The notes under the pieces: generated by a model
Seen by the model: only the letters and a program-made list of their open reading frames with translations
Database searches by the model: none
Told to the model about the DNA's origin: nothing
Source: Candidatus Latescibacterota bacterium
GTDB lineage: Bacteria > JAAXHH01
Assembly (NCBI GenBank): GCA_022822725.1
Contig: JAJEAN010000002.1
Span: forward strand, 212,127-276,126
Reading direction: 5' to 3'
DNA: 64,000 bases
Translations under genes and position numbers: made by a program
Shown here: positions 1-8,812 of the stretch, in pieces
How the letters are laid out: each line of letters begins with the position of its first letter
Position numbering within the stretch: position 1 is the stretch's first letter

Positions 1-1278
1 GTCCTCGAGCCTGGTGTCGCCGAACCGCTCGTCACCCGTGCGCATGAGCAGCAGGCCGAGGTTGGTCCGCCCGGCCTTGCCCGTCATGCGCCCTCCGCCT
101 GTAATCGGCACCTGCCTCAACGCACCGGAACCATCACGTGCCAGGCCGATGTTCCGGCTGTAAAAGAGCTCGGTCTCCCGGGCTACGCCGAACCGGAACA
201 GCCCGGCGTTTTCAAGGAAGAAGGTGCGTTTTTCCGGGAAGAACAGGTTGAATTGCGTGAGGTTGACCTGCGCGTCGTCCACCTCCACCTGGGAGAAGTC
301 CGTGTTGTAGGTCATGTCCAGCGACAGGTTGTTCGTCAGGCCGTACTTGACGTCCAGTCCGCCGTCGAAGTCGTCGTCCCGCCGGGTTTCAGTGGGGTCG
401 TAGGTCCACGTGGCGCCGCCCAGGGAATAAGGCGTGACCTGCAGGTACCGTTGGTCGTGCCGGGTGAGGTTAAGGCCCGCCAGGGTCCCGGCCACCGACA
501 CCTGGGATATGTTGAACGGGCGGATGACGGGCGCCCAGAAGGCCTGCTCGTTTCGGCGGCGGATCTGGCGCTCCAGGTTGATGCCGAAATCCACATCGTC
601 CCCGGTCTCGAAGCGCAGCGTGCTCCAGGGAATGGACATCTCGGCGTACCAACCTTCTTCGTTCCGGGAGGTGTATACATCCCACACCCCGTTCCAGTCC
701 GTCAGGATGTTGGTGTTGAAACGGCCCTCCGACCGGCCCTCGTTGCGCACCTGGGCGTCATAACGGGCGCCGTCGGGGTTGGTGGCGAAGAGAATGCCGT
801 TCTGCCGGTCCATGAACGTATCCAGGATGATCTGGAAGTAATCGTCGTCGGCCAGGTCGCCGTCCCGGGCCATCTGCGTGGCGATGATCCGGGAGGGGTC
901 CGAGTCGTAGGCCCAGACGCCGATGTACAGCGTCTGCTCATCGTAGAGCACCCGCACCTCGGTCCGCTCGGTCGCCGGCTGGCCCTCGTCGGGGCGTTGC
1001 TGGGTGAAGCCGCTGGCCGCCAGGGCGTTCTGCCATACGCCCTCGTCAAGGACGCCGTCCATGTGCAGCGCTTCCAGGATGCGCAGCGGGACGATCTCCC
1101 GCTCCTGCGCCGACGCGGGGCCGGCGGTCTGAAGCATGAGCGCTGCGGCCATACAGAGTGCCATGGCCATTCGCCGGAAGGCTGTCGCGCACGGTAAGGC
1201 CGACGCGCGCTGGACAGCCGCCGCCTGCCCGGACCAGGTCGCGGCCAGTGCACGATTACAGGCGCGGTACCAGTGCAT
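1..1278 (-). CDS. DUF5916 / CBM9-like outer-membrane protein, C-terminus outside window
   Basis: The frame is open from the ATG at 1278 to the left edge (426 codons), so the C-terminal part is missing. Residues 1-36 are poorly conserved-looking; an RR followed by a hydrophobic stretch ending ASA-QE at about 35-58 looks like the signal peptide, so the internal Met37 is an alternative start. About residues 60-230 read as a carbohydrate-binding family 9-like fold (LHMDGVLDEGVWQNA, LYDEQTLYIGVWAYD), followed by the start of a DUF5916 region (TDFSQVEVDDAQVNLTQFNL, FPEKRTFFLENAGLF), a family normally forming a C-terminal beta-barrel. GGAGGAGTAGAAATG gives a strong ribosome site that lies within the last codons of the upstream TonB receptor gene; the stop and the ATG are 2 nt apart, so translation is probably coupled. 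Substrate unknown. Confidence 0.85.
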   Translation of the reverse strand, partial: MHWYRACNRALAATWSGQAAAVQRASALPCATAFRRMAMALCMAAALMLQTAGPASAQEREIVPLRILEALHMDGVLDEGVWQNALAASGFTQQRPDEGQPATERTEVRVLYDEQTLYIGVWAYDSDPSRIIATQMARDGDLADDDYFQIILDTFMDRQNGILFATNPDGARYDAQVRNEGRSEGRFNTNILTDWNGVWDVYTSRNEEGWYAEMSIPWSTLRFETGDDVDFGINLERQIRRRNEQAFWAPVIRPFNISQVSVAGTLAGLNLTRHDQRYLQVTPYSLGGATWTYDPTETRRDDDFDGGLDVKYGLTNNLSLDMTYNTDFSQVEVDDAQVNLTQFNLFFPEKRTFFLENAGLFRFGVARETELFYSRNIGLARDGSGALRQVPITGGGRMTGKAGRTNLGLLLMRTGDERFGDTRLED

Positions 1279-1280
1279 TT

Positions 1281-3629
1281 CTACTCCTCCATGGGCTGTC
1301 CAAACGGTATGGACAGGCCGAAAGTAACATTGCGGCCGGGGTTGTCGATGAAGTACCTGTACCGGCTCAGGTAGTCCCGGTACCGCTGGTTGAACAGGTT
1401 GCGAATACCGAATTGCACGCGCACGGGCTGGTCGGCCACGGCGATTTCAGCGCGCAGGCCGAGGTCGAAGATCTCGTAACCGGCCGGCGGGTCCGCGTAG
1501 TCGATACCTTCGGGAAAGTCGTCCTGTCGCAGGACGAAACGGCCTTCGAGTCCGATGTCGGCGTCCAGGAGCCGTCCGCCGGTGGGCAGATGGAAACTCA
1601 GACCGGCGATGATCCGGGTGGACGGCATCTGGTACAGGGGCTGTCGTTCCTCCGTGTTTCGCCCCCGGACGAAGGAGGCGGACAGATGAGTGTCGATGTC
1701 CGGCGTCAGTTCGTATTCCAGGTACCCGTCGAATCCCTGGATCACCGCGTCGGACTGGACATAGGTGAATTTAGGAAACGCGCCCCGTATCGTCAAGACA
1801 AGGTCGTCTGCCGGCAGCAGCGTGATGTAGTTTTTGTAATGGGAACGGAAGAGCCCCAGTTCGCCGCGGCCCCGGTCCCCCTGGTACCGCAAGGTCAGGT
1901 CCGTGTTCAGGCTGGATTCCGTGTCTAGCTTCTTGTCCCCGATCTCGAACTGCGCGGTGCCGTGGTGGACGCCGTAGCTGTATAGTTCGTTTACCCCGGG
2001 TGGCCGCCAGGCCCGGCCGACGTTGGCGGCGACGGCCGTGTTCGGGGTCAATTCGTGGATCAGGCCGAGTACACCGGTCGTGTTGCTGTAGGTGAAAACG
2101 CCGCCCTCGACGATCTCGGTGGCACGGCGGCCCGAGTTCGAGTAGATCTCCATCCATCGGTAGTCGTAGCGCAGGCCCGTCTCCACCGTCGTCTTTCCGC
2201 TGGTCCAGGACTCCAGGGCGAACACGCCGGCACTGTAGGCCAGGAAGTCGGGAATCAGGAATCCGGTGCTGAAGCGCCTGTTTTCCTGGCGTATGCCGCT
2301 GACGCCGACTTTTCCGTACCAGTTGCCGAAGTTGCGGTGCTGGAAGATCACGTCGCCGCTGTGCGTCTGCAGTCCCTGGGAGAACCCGGGCCTTACGATC
2401 ACACCGCTCCTGGCGTGGGAATCCCACTCCTCCCGACGGTTGTACTGCTGTCCGTACCGAAGTTCGAGATTGCCGCCGCCGCCCAATCTGATCCGGGAGC
2501 GGACAGACAGCAGGTCGTGGTCCACCCGTTGACGCGGATTGTCGATTTCGTAGGTGAAGGATCCCACGATGGAAGGATCGCCCTGCTCGATCAACCGCTT
2601 CAGGTCGGTGGTGTTGCCGATGTGAGCGCCTTTGAAAATCCCGATCCAGGTACCGAAATGGCTGAAATAGGCCTCCGTGTCCATCCAGTCCCTTGTCAGG
2701 CCCAGCGCCACAGAGTAATCCCGCTCATCGAACCCGGAATTCCGTATGACGTGTTCCGGCGCCCGGGCGTCGCCCGCCCGGCGCAGGCTGCCCTGGACGC
2801 GCCACTTGAGTCCACCCAGCCGCCGCAAAGCGCCCTGCAGGAGCAGAGAACCCGCGCCCTGCCTGTTGTTTGTAAACAGATTGGTGTTGAGCCGTCCGCC
2901 CACGCCAGGGTCTACGGGCAGTGCCGGCGGTTCGATGCGGATTACGCCGCCAATGGCCCCGGCACCGTACTGCACTCCCGCGGCGCCCTTGAGCACCTCG
3001 ATGCGGGCCGGCGCAAAGGGGTCGATCTCCGGGGCGTGGTCCCCGCCCCACTGCTGTCCTTCCTGGGTGATGCCGGCATTGAGCACCAGCACCCGTGCGC
3101 TGTGGACTCCGCGCAGCACGGGCTTCGAAATGGCCGGTCCCATGGTCATCGAGGATACGCCCGGAAGGGATTCCAGCGTCTCGCCCAGGGTCTGGCCCCG
3201 CCGTTCTTCCAGGGCGGAAGGAGGCAGGACCAGGACGGACTGGCTGGACCCGGTGAGTTCGCCCGCCAGGTCCCTTTCGCCGGTTACGGTGACCTCCTCG
3301 CCGAGAAGCGCCTCCCGCTGCATGCTTACTTCAAGCGCATTCAGCTCGGTTTGGGAGACGACCACCTCGCTACGGATCGTCCTGTAACCGACGAACCGGA
3401 ACTCGATCGTGTGCCTGCCGTCCGGCACGTTCTCCAGGCGAAAACGGCCTTCCTCGTCGGAGAACGTACCGAGCTCGAGATCGGGCAGGATAACGGTCAC
3501 CGCCGGCAATGGCTCCCCGGCCTCGTTCAGCACCTTGCCGCTCACCGTGGCGGCATGCGCCAAGGCCGGCAGGACCAGGCAGGACACGGCTATCGCCAGC
3601 AGGACGCTCAGGGTTTTCGTTGTATTCAC
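1281..3629 (-). CDS. TonB-dependent receptor with CarboxypepD_reg-like N-domain
   Basis: 782 residues from a GTG start (GAGG 8 nt upstream). A signal peptide ends at about residue 26 (ALAHA-ATVSG). Residues 27-105 form a carboxypeptidase-regulatory-like beta-sandwich (GKVLNEAGEPLPAVTV, FRFVGYRT) as in Bacteroidota-type receptors. The plug domain is about 125-235 (LPGVSSMTMG, LRGVHSARVLVLNAG, IEVLKGAAGVQYGAGAIGGVI) and the rest is a 22-strand barrel ending in an aromatic-rich strand (NVTFGLSIPFG). It acts in the outer membrane and takes energy from TonB/ExbBD, which are not in the window. The upstream neighbour is a His/Asp-rich lipoprotein, which points to a metal ion or metal chelate as cargo (inference; ZnuD-like receptors share this general layout). 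It is co-transcribed with the downstream DUF5916 gene. Confidence 0.92.
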   Translation of the reverse strand: MNTTKTLSVLLAIAVSCLVLPALAHAATVSGKVLNEAGEPLPAVTVILPDLELGTFSDEEGRFRLENVPDGRHTIEFRFVGYRTIRSEVVVSQTELNALEVSMQREALLGEEVTVTGERDLAGELTGSSQSVLVLPPSALEERRGQTLGETLESLPGVSSMTMGPAISKPVLRGVHSARVLVLNAGITQEGQQWGGDHAPEIDPFAPARIEVLKGAAGVQYGAGAIGGVIRIEPPALPVDPGVGGRLNTNLFTNNRQGAGSLLLQGALRRLGGLKWRVQGSLRRAGDARAPEHVIRNSGFDERDYSVALGLTRDWMDTEAYFSHFGTWIGIFKGAHIGNTTDLKRLIEQGDPSIVGSFTYEIDNPRQRVDHDLLSVRSRIRLGGGGNLELRYGQQYNRREEWDSHARSGVIVRPGFSQGLQTHSGDVIFQHRNFGNWYGKVGVSGIRQENRRFSTGFLIPDFLAYSAGVFALESWTSGKTTVETGLRYDYRWMEIYSNSGRRATEIVEGGVFTYSNTTGVLGLIHELTPNTAVAANVGRAWRPPGVNELYSYGVHHGTAQFEIGDKKLDTESSLNTDLTLRYQGDRGRGELGLFRSHYKNYITLLPADDLVLTIRGAFPKFTYVQSDAVIQGFDGYLEYELTPDIDTHLSASFVRGRNTEERQPLYQMPSTRIIAGLSFHLPTGGRLLDADIGLEGRFVLRQDDFPEGIDYADPPAGYEIFDLGLRAEIAVADQPVRVQFGIRNLFNQRYRDYLSRYRYFIDNPGRNVTFGLSIPFGQPMEE

Positions 3630-3663
3630 GGGAAAACCTCAGGCGCGCGATTCCGCTTAACGC

Positions 3664-3705
3664 ATTAACGCACCAGGACTTCGAATTAACGCACGAGGAC
3701 TTCGA
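3664..3705. repeat. 21-bp tandem duplication over the stop codon of the His-rich lipoprotein gene
   Basis: Two head-to-tail copies (3664-3684 and 3685-3705) differ at one base. The core is attaacgcac-aggacttcga. The lipoprotein stop codon (3686-3688) lies inside the right-hand copy, so the last codons and the stop have been duplicated into the gap before the TonB receptor gene. Confidence 0.9.
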
Positions 3706-4348
3706 AGGTCACGTCAATGTCTGTCTCGTCGCTTCGGGTCACGCCGTCCTTGGGCGCTTCGTCGAAGTGACTCAGTATGACTCGTAACTCGCCGTTCTGC
3801 GCACTGCCCACAGAAAGCGTAAACGAGAGGCCAACGGGATGATCCGCTCCCGAATTCGTCACATAATCGGATTCCTTGTCCGCGTATTCTACGGTGGCCA
3901 TCGAGAATCCCCCGAGGGTTTCAAAGAAGAACTGGTGTGCCTCGGCTTCCTCCTCCACCTCCTCGGTGATGTTCTCCGGCGGGGTTTCGGACTCGTTCAA
4001 AACCTGGATCGTACCGTTGTAATCCGTTTGGGCAGTTACAGCCAGCACATCCACGACCGGTTCGTTGCCGCCTTCGCCGTCCAGGTCGCGGAACCGTACG
4101 GTGATCGGCGATCCCCCGCCACTGGGCGTAAGGGTCACCGCAAGCGTCGTGATGAGTTCTGCTTCACCCGGTCCATGATCATGGTCATGGTCGTCGTCAT
4201 GGTCATCGTCATGATCATCCTCTTCATGTTCGTCATGGTCGTCAGGACCGACCGGATTATCATCATCGGCGCAGGCGAACGTCAACGCGGCGGAGACGAA
4301 TACCGCGGCAGTCAGAATGGAAAGTACGTTCCAGTGATGCCTGAACAT
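3686..4348 (-). CDS. His/Asp-rich lipoprotein beside a TonB receptor (putative metal-binding)
   Basis: 220 residues from the ATG at 4348, chosen because GGAG lies 9-10 nt upstream and the protein then begins with a clean lipoprotein signal (hydrophobic 8-24, lipobox LTFA-C with Cys26). Residues 30-60 are almost only Asp, His and Glu (alternating DHD/DDDH), a likely divalent-metal-binding tract. The remaining domain (ITTLAVTLTPSGGG, VRFRDLDGEGGNEP, LNESETPPENITEEVEEE, EAHQFFFE, SFTLSVGSAQNGELRVILSH) resembles a small lipoprotein family that I recall being encoded next to TonB receptors in Bacteroidota, sometimes labelled type 1 periplasmic binding fold. It may hand metal to the receptor or sense it. 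The function is inferred from composition and context only. The frame stays open upstream to 4621, but that part is translated repeat DNA. Confidence 0.8.
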   Translation of the reverse strand: MFRHHWNVLSILTAAVFVSAALTFACADDDNPVGPDDHDEHEEDDHDDDHDDDHDHDHGPGEAELITTLAVTLTPSGGGSPITVRFRDLDGEGGNEPVVDVLAVTAQTDYNGTIQVLNESETPPENITEEVEEEAEAHQFFFETLGGFSMATVEYADKESDYVTNSGADHPVGLSFTLSVGSAQNGELRVILSHFDEAPKDGVTRSDETDIDVTFEVLVR

Positions 4349-4460
4349 ATCGGGCTTCTCCTCAATAGTGTTGAGTGTTGAATTACTTAGGTTGAAACGA
4401 TGCTGCTGTAAGCATCGAAGGGCTTCTGTGAATATGCCCGTGTCGACGTTCACGATCTGG

Positions 4461-4560
4461 GCTTGCGCGGCCTCGACCGGATCGGCGCGACCTCGACCGG
4501 ACTTGCGCGGCCTCAACCGGGCTTGCACGGCCTCGACCGGCATTGCCGGCTTCAGGACAG
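4461..4560. repeat. 20-bp tandem array, 4-5 degenerate copies
   Basis: Units begin at 4461, 4481, 4501, 4521 and (weakly) 4541. The best copy reads gcttgcgcggcctcgaccgg. The array lies in the gap between the small secreted-protein gene and the His-rich lipoprotein gene. It has no coding sense and no spacer structure. Confidence 0.9.
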
Positions 4561-4723
4561 GCGCGGCCGACGTCAGGACCGGTGCAACCGGTGTCGGTAC
4601 CTGCGTCAGACCCCACGTCACAGCCGGTATCCGATCTGGACGATATGAATCGGTTCATCTAAAATGGTTCGCGGGCGATGCCCAGTGGGTCAGGCGATCG
4701 GCCGGAGCCCGCGGAGTGTCGGG

Positions 4724-4993
4724 TCAGGAAAGGGGCGGTGCGCGGTTCTGGTGCTGTGTGTTTCGTGTCTGGGGGTACCCGGTTTCAGGCGCGGCGGCCT
4801 CGAACCAGACAAGCGCATGGACCGGGAGAGAAGAAAGCGACGCTACGAGCACCGCGTTGGATGCGACGCTGAAAAGGCAGCCCTGGCACTCGTCAGCATG
4901 GGCGACGTCGGGTTCCGGTCCATGGCAGTGATGCGGCGGACTGGTGAAAAACAAGGCAAATACGACGGCGCAGGAAAGCGTGAGGAGTTTCAT
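4724..4993 (-). CDS. small secreted His/Cys protein (unknown function)
   Basis: 89 residues. The N-terminus is a convincing export signal (MKLLTLSCAVVFALFFTS), followed by PHHCHGPEPDVAHADECQGC, a cluster of His and Cys residues, then a hydrophobic segment (NAVLVASLSSLPVHALVWF) and a polar tail. Small proteins of this build occur in metal-transport loci, and the gene lies upstream of, and in the same direction as, the His-rich lipoprotein and TonB receptor. No good Shine-Dalgarno is visible. A TATCA-N6-TGATA inverted repeat (5022-5037) about 30-45 bp upstream could be an operator. The gene is supported by signal peptide and context only, so it remains tentative. Confidence 0.5.
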   Translation of the reverse strand: MKLLTLSCAVVFALFFTSPPHHCHGPEPDVAHADECQGCLFSVASNAVLVASLSSLPVHALVWFEAAAPETGYPQTRNTQHQNRAPPLS

Positions 4994-5021
4994 GAGAGAC
5001 CCGTCACCAGATGGCTTGACC

Positions 5022-5037
5022 TATCAAAGAAATGATA
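5022..5037 (-). promoter_or_regulatory. TATCA-N6-TGATA inverted repeat upstream of the metal-uptake group
   Basis: Read on the minus strand it is TATCATTTCTTTGATA, a 5-bp inverted repeat with a 6-nt spacer, 29-44 nt upstream of the ATG at 4993. It overlaps a possible -10 (TATCAT). It could bind a metal-responsive repressor, but it does not match a Fur or Zur box that I can recognise. Confidence 0.25.
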
Positions 5038-5120
5038 CAGCTTCTGCAAAATGCCAGTCATGAAACATGAACGGCGAGCGCTGTATTGTCAAGCGAATTC
5101 TACACCGCCGCAATCCGGAC

Positions 5121-5149
5121 TTGACACGGACATGACCCCTTGTTATTAT
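5121..5149 (+). promoter_or_regulatory. sigma70-type promoter for the Gld-like ABC operon
   Basis: TTGACA at 5121-5126, a 17-bp spacer, and TATTAT at 5144-5149 (5 of 6 matches to the -10 consensus). It lies 78 bp before the GTG at 5227 and is the only strong promoter seen ahead of the operon. Confidence 0.75.
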
Positions 5150-5226
5150 CCGACGCCGCGAACAAAAGAACGCTAAAAGTACGCGGACATCTGCTTTTAA
5201 ACGCAAGAAAAGGAGCGAGAACAGGG

Positions 5227-6051
5227 GTGTCCGGGAAAACCATGATCGAGGCGAAGGGCCTCAGCAAATACTACGGTTCCTTCGTTGCCGTACAAGACAT
5301 CTCCTTTACCATACCCGAGGGCCAGATCGTGGCCTTCCTCGGACCGAACGGCGCGGGCAAGTCCACGACGATGAAGATCCTCAGCGGCTACCTGGGCGCC
5401 AGCGCGGGCACCGCCGCCGTCGCCGGACTCGACGTCAGGCGGGACCGGTTGGCCATGTCGCGCCGCCTGGGCTACCTGCCCGAGAACGGTCCGCTGTACC
5501 AGAACATGACGCCGCTGGAACTCCTGCGTTTCTTCGGCGAGGCACGGGGGTTGGAAGCCGGTACGCTGACGTCCCGCCTGGACTACGTCATCGACCGGTG
5601 CAGCCTGCGCGAAGCGCTCGAAAAGCCCATAGACAAGCTTTCCCGGGGCAACAAGCAGCGGGTCGGCCTGGCACAGGCGCTGCTCCACGACCCCGACGTC
5701 CTCATCATGGACGAGCCGACCGCCGGGCTCGATCCGAACCAGATTCGTGACTTCCGCCAGGATATCCGTCTGCTCGGCCAGACCAGGACCATCCTGCTCT
5801 CCACCCACATCCTGCAGGAAGTGGACGTCATCGCCGACCGCGTGCTGTTGATCCACGAGGGCCGGCTGGTCTTCGACGGCATGCCGGAGGAACTGCGCCG
5901 GGAGGGCACGCTGGAGGAGTCCTTCTACGCGTTGACCGGGAACGGCCAGACGGCGGCGGATGAAACGGCGCCGGCAGGGTCGGCCGGCGGCGAACCGGCC
6001 GGCAGGAACTCCGCGGATGGGGACACGACGCGCGGGGAGGCCGGAGAATGA
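5227..6051 (+). CDS. ABC transporter ATP-binding protein, GldA-like
   Basis: 274 residues. It has Walker A (GPNGAGKST), the signature (LSRGNKQRV), Walker B (VLIMDEPTAGLD) and the switch His (LLSTHI), with the profile of the multidrug/GldA class that drives ABC-2 permeases. The GTG at 5227 is preferred because AGGAG lies 11 nt upstream; ATG at 5242 (MIEAKGLSKYYG) is the alternative and fits the family start. The last 40 residues are a low-complexity Gly/Ala/Glu tail rich in GEPAG-like runs, unlike the usual family end. The stop overlaps the next start as ATGA, so the ATPase and permease are coupled. It sits on the cytoplasmic face of the exporter. Confidence 0.9.
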   Translation: MSGKTMIEAKGLSKYYGSFVAVQDISFTIPEGQIVAFLGPNGAGKSTTMKILSGYLGASAGTAAVAGLDVRRDRLAMSRRLGYLPENGPLYQNMTPLELLRFFGEARGLEAGTLTSRLDYVIDRCSLREALEKPIDKLSRGNKQRVGLAQALLHDPDVLIMDEPTAGLDPNQIRDFRQDIRLLGQTRTILLSTHILQEVDVIADRVLLIHEGRLVFDGMPEELRREGTLEESFYALTGNGQTAADETAPAGSAGGEPAGRNSADGDTTRGEAGE

Positions 6052-8810
6052 ACCTCGGCCTGGCAATCCGGATCAACGCCCAGGTGGTGGGGGCCATCGT
6101 ACGCAGGGACCTGCGCCTGGCCTTCAGCAACCCCACGGGATACGTCTTCGTTACGCTTTTCATATTCCTGAGCGCGGCCGCCGCGTTCTGGCAGGTCCCG
6201 TTCTTCCTGAACAACCTGGCGAACCTCGACCAGTTGAACGCCGTTTTCCCATACCTGCTGCTCTTCTTCATCCCCGCGCTGACCATGGGCGTCTGGGCCG
6301 AGGAGACCCGGCAGGGAACGGATGAACTGCTGTTTACGCTTCCGGCGACGGACCTGGAGATCGTCCTGGGAAAATTCCTCGCGGTGCTGGGTGTATACAC
6401 GGCCGCGCTGGCGCTGTCGCTGACCCACGTGCTGGTCCTGATGTTCCTCGGCAGTCCCGACCTCGGCCTGATGGTGGGGAACTACCTGGGTTACTGGCTC
6501 GCCGGCGCGGCACTCATCGCCGTCGGCATGCTGGCGTCCCTGCTGACGTCGCACGTGACCATCGCCTTCATCCTCGGCGCGCTGTTCTGCGCCGCCTTCG
6601 TACTCGTCGGACCCATCGCCGGCGGGATCAGCGACGGGCTGCGGGACCTCCTTTCGCCCCTGGGCCTGTTTACCGCCTTCGACGACTTCGCGCGCGGCGT
6701 CGTCAGTTTCTCCGGGCTGCTCCATTTCGTCTCCGTCGCCGGTCTGATGCTGTATCTCAACGTGGTGCTGATCGGCCGTCGCCACTGGCCCGTGCAGGCA
6801 GGCGGATACCGGATGGGGATCCACCACGGCGCGAGGGCGGCGGCGCTCGTCGTGGCGGTAATCGGGCTGAACGTCATCCTCGGCCGGACGGGCGTCCGCC
6901 TGGATGTAACCGCCGAAGGGCTTCATTCGCTTTCCGACGAGACCGTGCAGATGTTGTCGGACTTGGACCCGGAGCGTCCCGTGTTCATCCAGGCCTTCGT
7001 GAGTCCGGAGGTGCCCGAGTCCTACGTACAGACCCGTTCGAGCCTGATCGACGTGCTCAAGGAGCTGGACGCCGTGGGCGGCAGCCGGGTCCAGGTGCGG
7101 ATCCAGGCCACGGAGATGTACACGCCCGAGGCCCGGGAGGCCCGGGAGCGGTTCGGAATAACCCCCCGCGAACTGCCGGACCTGCGCAGCGCCCGGTCGG
7201 GGTTCACGAACGTCTTCGCCGGGATCGCCGTCACCTGCGGACCCGAGGAAGAGGTGATCGGGTTCCTGGACACGGGACTCCCCGTCGAATACGAACTGGT
7301 GCGCAGCCTGCGCGTGGCCGCCCGGGCGGACCGGGCGAAACTCGGCATCCTCGCCACGGACGTGCGGCTCTTCGGGGGATTCGATTTCAACACCATGCAG
7401 AGCCGTCAGCCCTGGGCCATGACCGAAGAGTTGCGCAAGCAGTACGACGTGGTGCAGGTCCAGCCCCAGGAGGATTATCCCGATGACCTGGACGCGCTCC
7501 TGGTCGCCCTGCCCAACACCCTTACCCAGCCCGAGATGGACCGGCTGTCGGACTACATCGCCTCCGGGAATCCCACGCTGCTTCTGACGGACCCGCTGCC
7601 CTCCTTCAACCTGACCCTATCGCCCTCTGAGCAGAAGGGTGCCAGCGCCAATCCCTTCGCCGGCAACCAGCAACCCGCTCCCGTGCCGAAGGGCGATATC
7701 CAGGGCCTGCTGCGCCGGTTCGGCGTGGAATGGACCACCGGCCTGATCGTATGGGACCGGTACAACCCCCACCCCGCCATGGCCCACCTGCCTCCGGAAG
7801 TGGTCTTCGCGTCCCCGGGCAACGAGAACCCGGACACCTTCAACCGGGAAGCCGTCAGCACCGCGTCGCTGCAGGAACTCGTCTTCATCTTCCCGGGCCG
7901 GCTGCAGGATACCGGTTCGGCGGACTTCACGTTCACCCCCCTGGTACAAAGCGGTACCATGTCGGGGCTGACCGCGTACTCCCAGCTCGTTCAGCGCAAC
8001 TTCTTCGGCGGTTCGCAGCTGGTCCTCTCCAATGTCCCGCGGCGCGCAAGCCAGAACGCCTACACGGTGGCAGCCCACGTAACGGGCAACGCCGCTGGCC
8101 CGGTGGGCGGGGCCGGTAATGAATCCACCGCGGAATCCGCGGCCGGAGCGGTGGACGCTGCCGGAGCGGATGGCGCGGCCGGAACCGGAGAGAACGTGCC
8201 GGTCAACCTGGCCGTCGTGGCCGACGTGGATTTCGCTTCGCAGCAGTTCTTCGACATCCGCCGCATGGGCGCCGCCGGACTGCGCTTCGACAACGTCACC
8301 TTCTTTCTGAACCTCATGGACGTACTGGTCGGGGACGAGTCCTTCATCGCGCTGCGCAGCAAGCGGGTGCGATACCGCACGCTCGAGACCGTCGAAAGGC
8401 AGACCCTGGCCTACACGGAGCAGCGGGTCAGGGACGAAGACGCCGCCGAGGAGGAGGCCCAGGCGGCGCTGGACCAGGCCCGTCGCCGGCTCACGGCCCG
8501 CGTGGACGAGGTCCGCCAGCGAACCGACCTGGACGAACAGACCCGGCGGATCATGGTACGAAACCTGGAGGAAGTGGAGAACCGGCGGTTCGAGACGCTG
8601 CAGACCAATATCGAGGCCGAAAAAGAAGCCCGGATACAGGAAAGCAAAGAGATGATGGAAAGCCAGATCAGGCTGATCCAGAACACCATCAAGAACCTGG
8701 CGGCCTTGCTTCCACCCGTGCCGGTCTTCCTCCTGGGCGTATTCATCTTCCTCCGGCGCAGGCGGCGCGAGAACGAAGCGGCCGCCGCCGCGCGGCGGCT
8801 GAGGAGCTGA
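6048..8810 (+). CDS. GldF-GldG-type fusion: ABC-2 permease plus auxiliary domain
   Basis: 920 residues. About residues 15-250 form a six-helix ABC-2 permease (RDLRLAFSNPTGYVF, PALTMGVWAEETRQGTDELL). A further helix at about 265-285 is followed by a long extracytoplasmic Gldg/ABC_transp_aux domain (DVTAEGLHSLSDETVQMLSDL; LGILATDVRLFG; LLLTDPLPSFN). An Ala/Gly-rich low-complexity linker at about 685-710 interrupts that domain, a charged coiled coil spans about 770-880, and a C-terminal helix (VPVFLLGVFIFL) ends in a poly-Arg stretch. In gliding Bacteroidota GldF and GldG are separate proteins; here they are one chain. Similar fused forms exist in non-gliding bacteria, so motility should not be assumed. 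The substrate is unknown. Confidence 0.88.
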   Translation: MNLGLAIRINAQVVGAIVRRDLRLAFSNPTGYVFVTLFIFLSAAAAFWQVPFFLNNLANLDQLNAVFPYLLLFFIPALTMGVWAEETRQGTDELLFTLPATDLEIVLGKFLAVLGVYTAALALSLTHVLVLMFLGSPDLGLMVGNYLGYWLAGAALIAVGMLASLLTSHVTIAFILGALFCAAFVLVGPIAGGISDGLRDLLSPLGLFTAFDDFARGVVSFSGLLHFVSVAGLMLYLNVVLIGRRHWPVQAGGYRMGIHHGARAAALVVAVIGLNVILGRTGVRLDVTAEGLHSLSDETVQMLSDLDPERPVFIQAFVSPEVPESYVQTRSSLIDVLKELDAVGGSRVQVRIQATEMYTPEAREARERFGITPRELPDLRSARSGFTNVFAGIAVTCGPEEEVIGFLDTGLPVEYELVRSLRVAARADRAKLGILATDVRLFGGFDFNTMQSRQPWAMTEELRKQYDVVQVQPQEDYPDDLDALLVALPNTLTQPEMDRLSDYIASGNPTLLLTDPLPSFNLTLSPSEQKGASANPFAGNQQPAPVPKGDIQGLLRRFGVEWTTGLIVWDRYNPHPAMAHLPPEVVFASPGNENPDTFNREAVSTASLQELVFIFPGRLQDTGSADFTFTPLVQSGTMSGLTAYSQLVQRNFFGGSQLVLSNVPRRASQNAYTVAAHVTGNAAGPVGGAGNESTAESAAGAVDAAGADGAAGTGENVPVNLAVVADVDFASQQFFDIRRMGAAGLRFDNVTFFLNLMDVLVGDESFIALRSKRVRYRTLETVERQTLAYTEQRVRDEDAAEEEAQAALDQARRRLTARVDEVRQRTDLDEQTRRIMVRNLEEVENRRFETLQTNIEAEKEARIQESKEMMESQIRLIQNTIKNLAALLPPVPVFLLGVFIFLRRRRRENEAAAAARRLRS

Positions 8811-8812
8811 TC

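Noticed and set aside
253..1197. A 314-codon plus-strand open frame near the left edge
   Set aside because: The minus-strand frame from 1278 to the edge encodes an uninterrupted DUF5916 protein, so this is its shadow.
2055..3668. A 537-codon plus-strand open frame
   Set aside because: Antisense to the TonB receptor gene, which has a full-length, motif-complete product.
5087..5092. A minus-strand TTGACA ahead of the small secreted-protein gene
   Set aside because: No acceptable -10 box lies 16-18 bp downstream, so I do not list it as a promoter.
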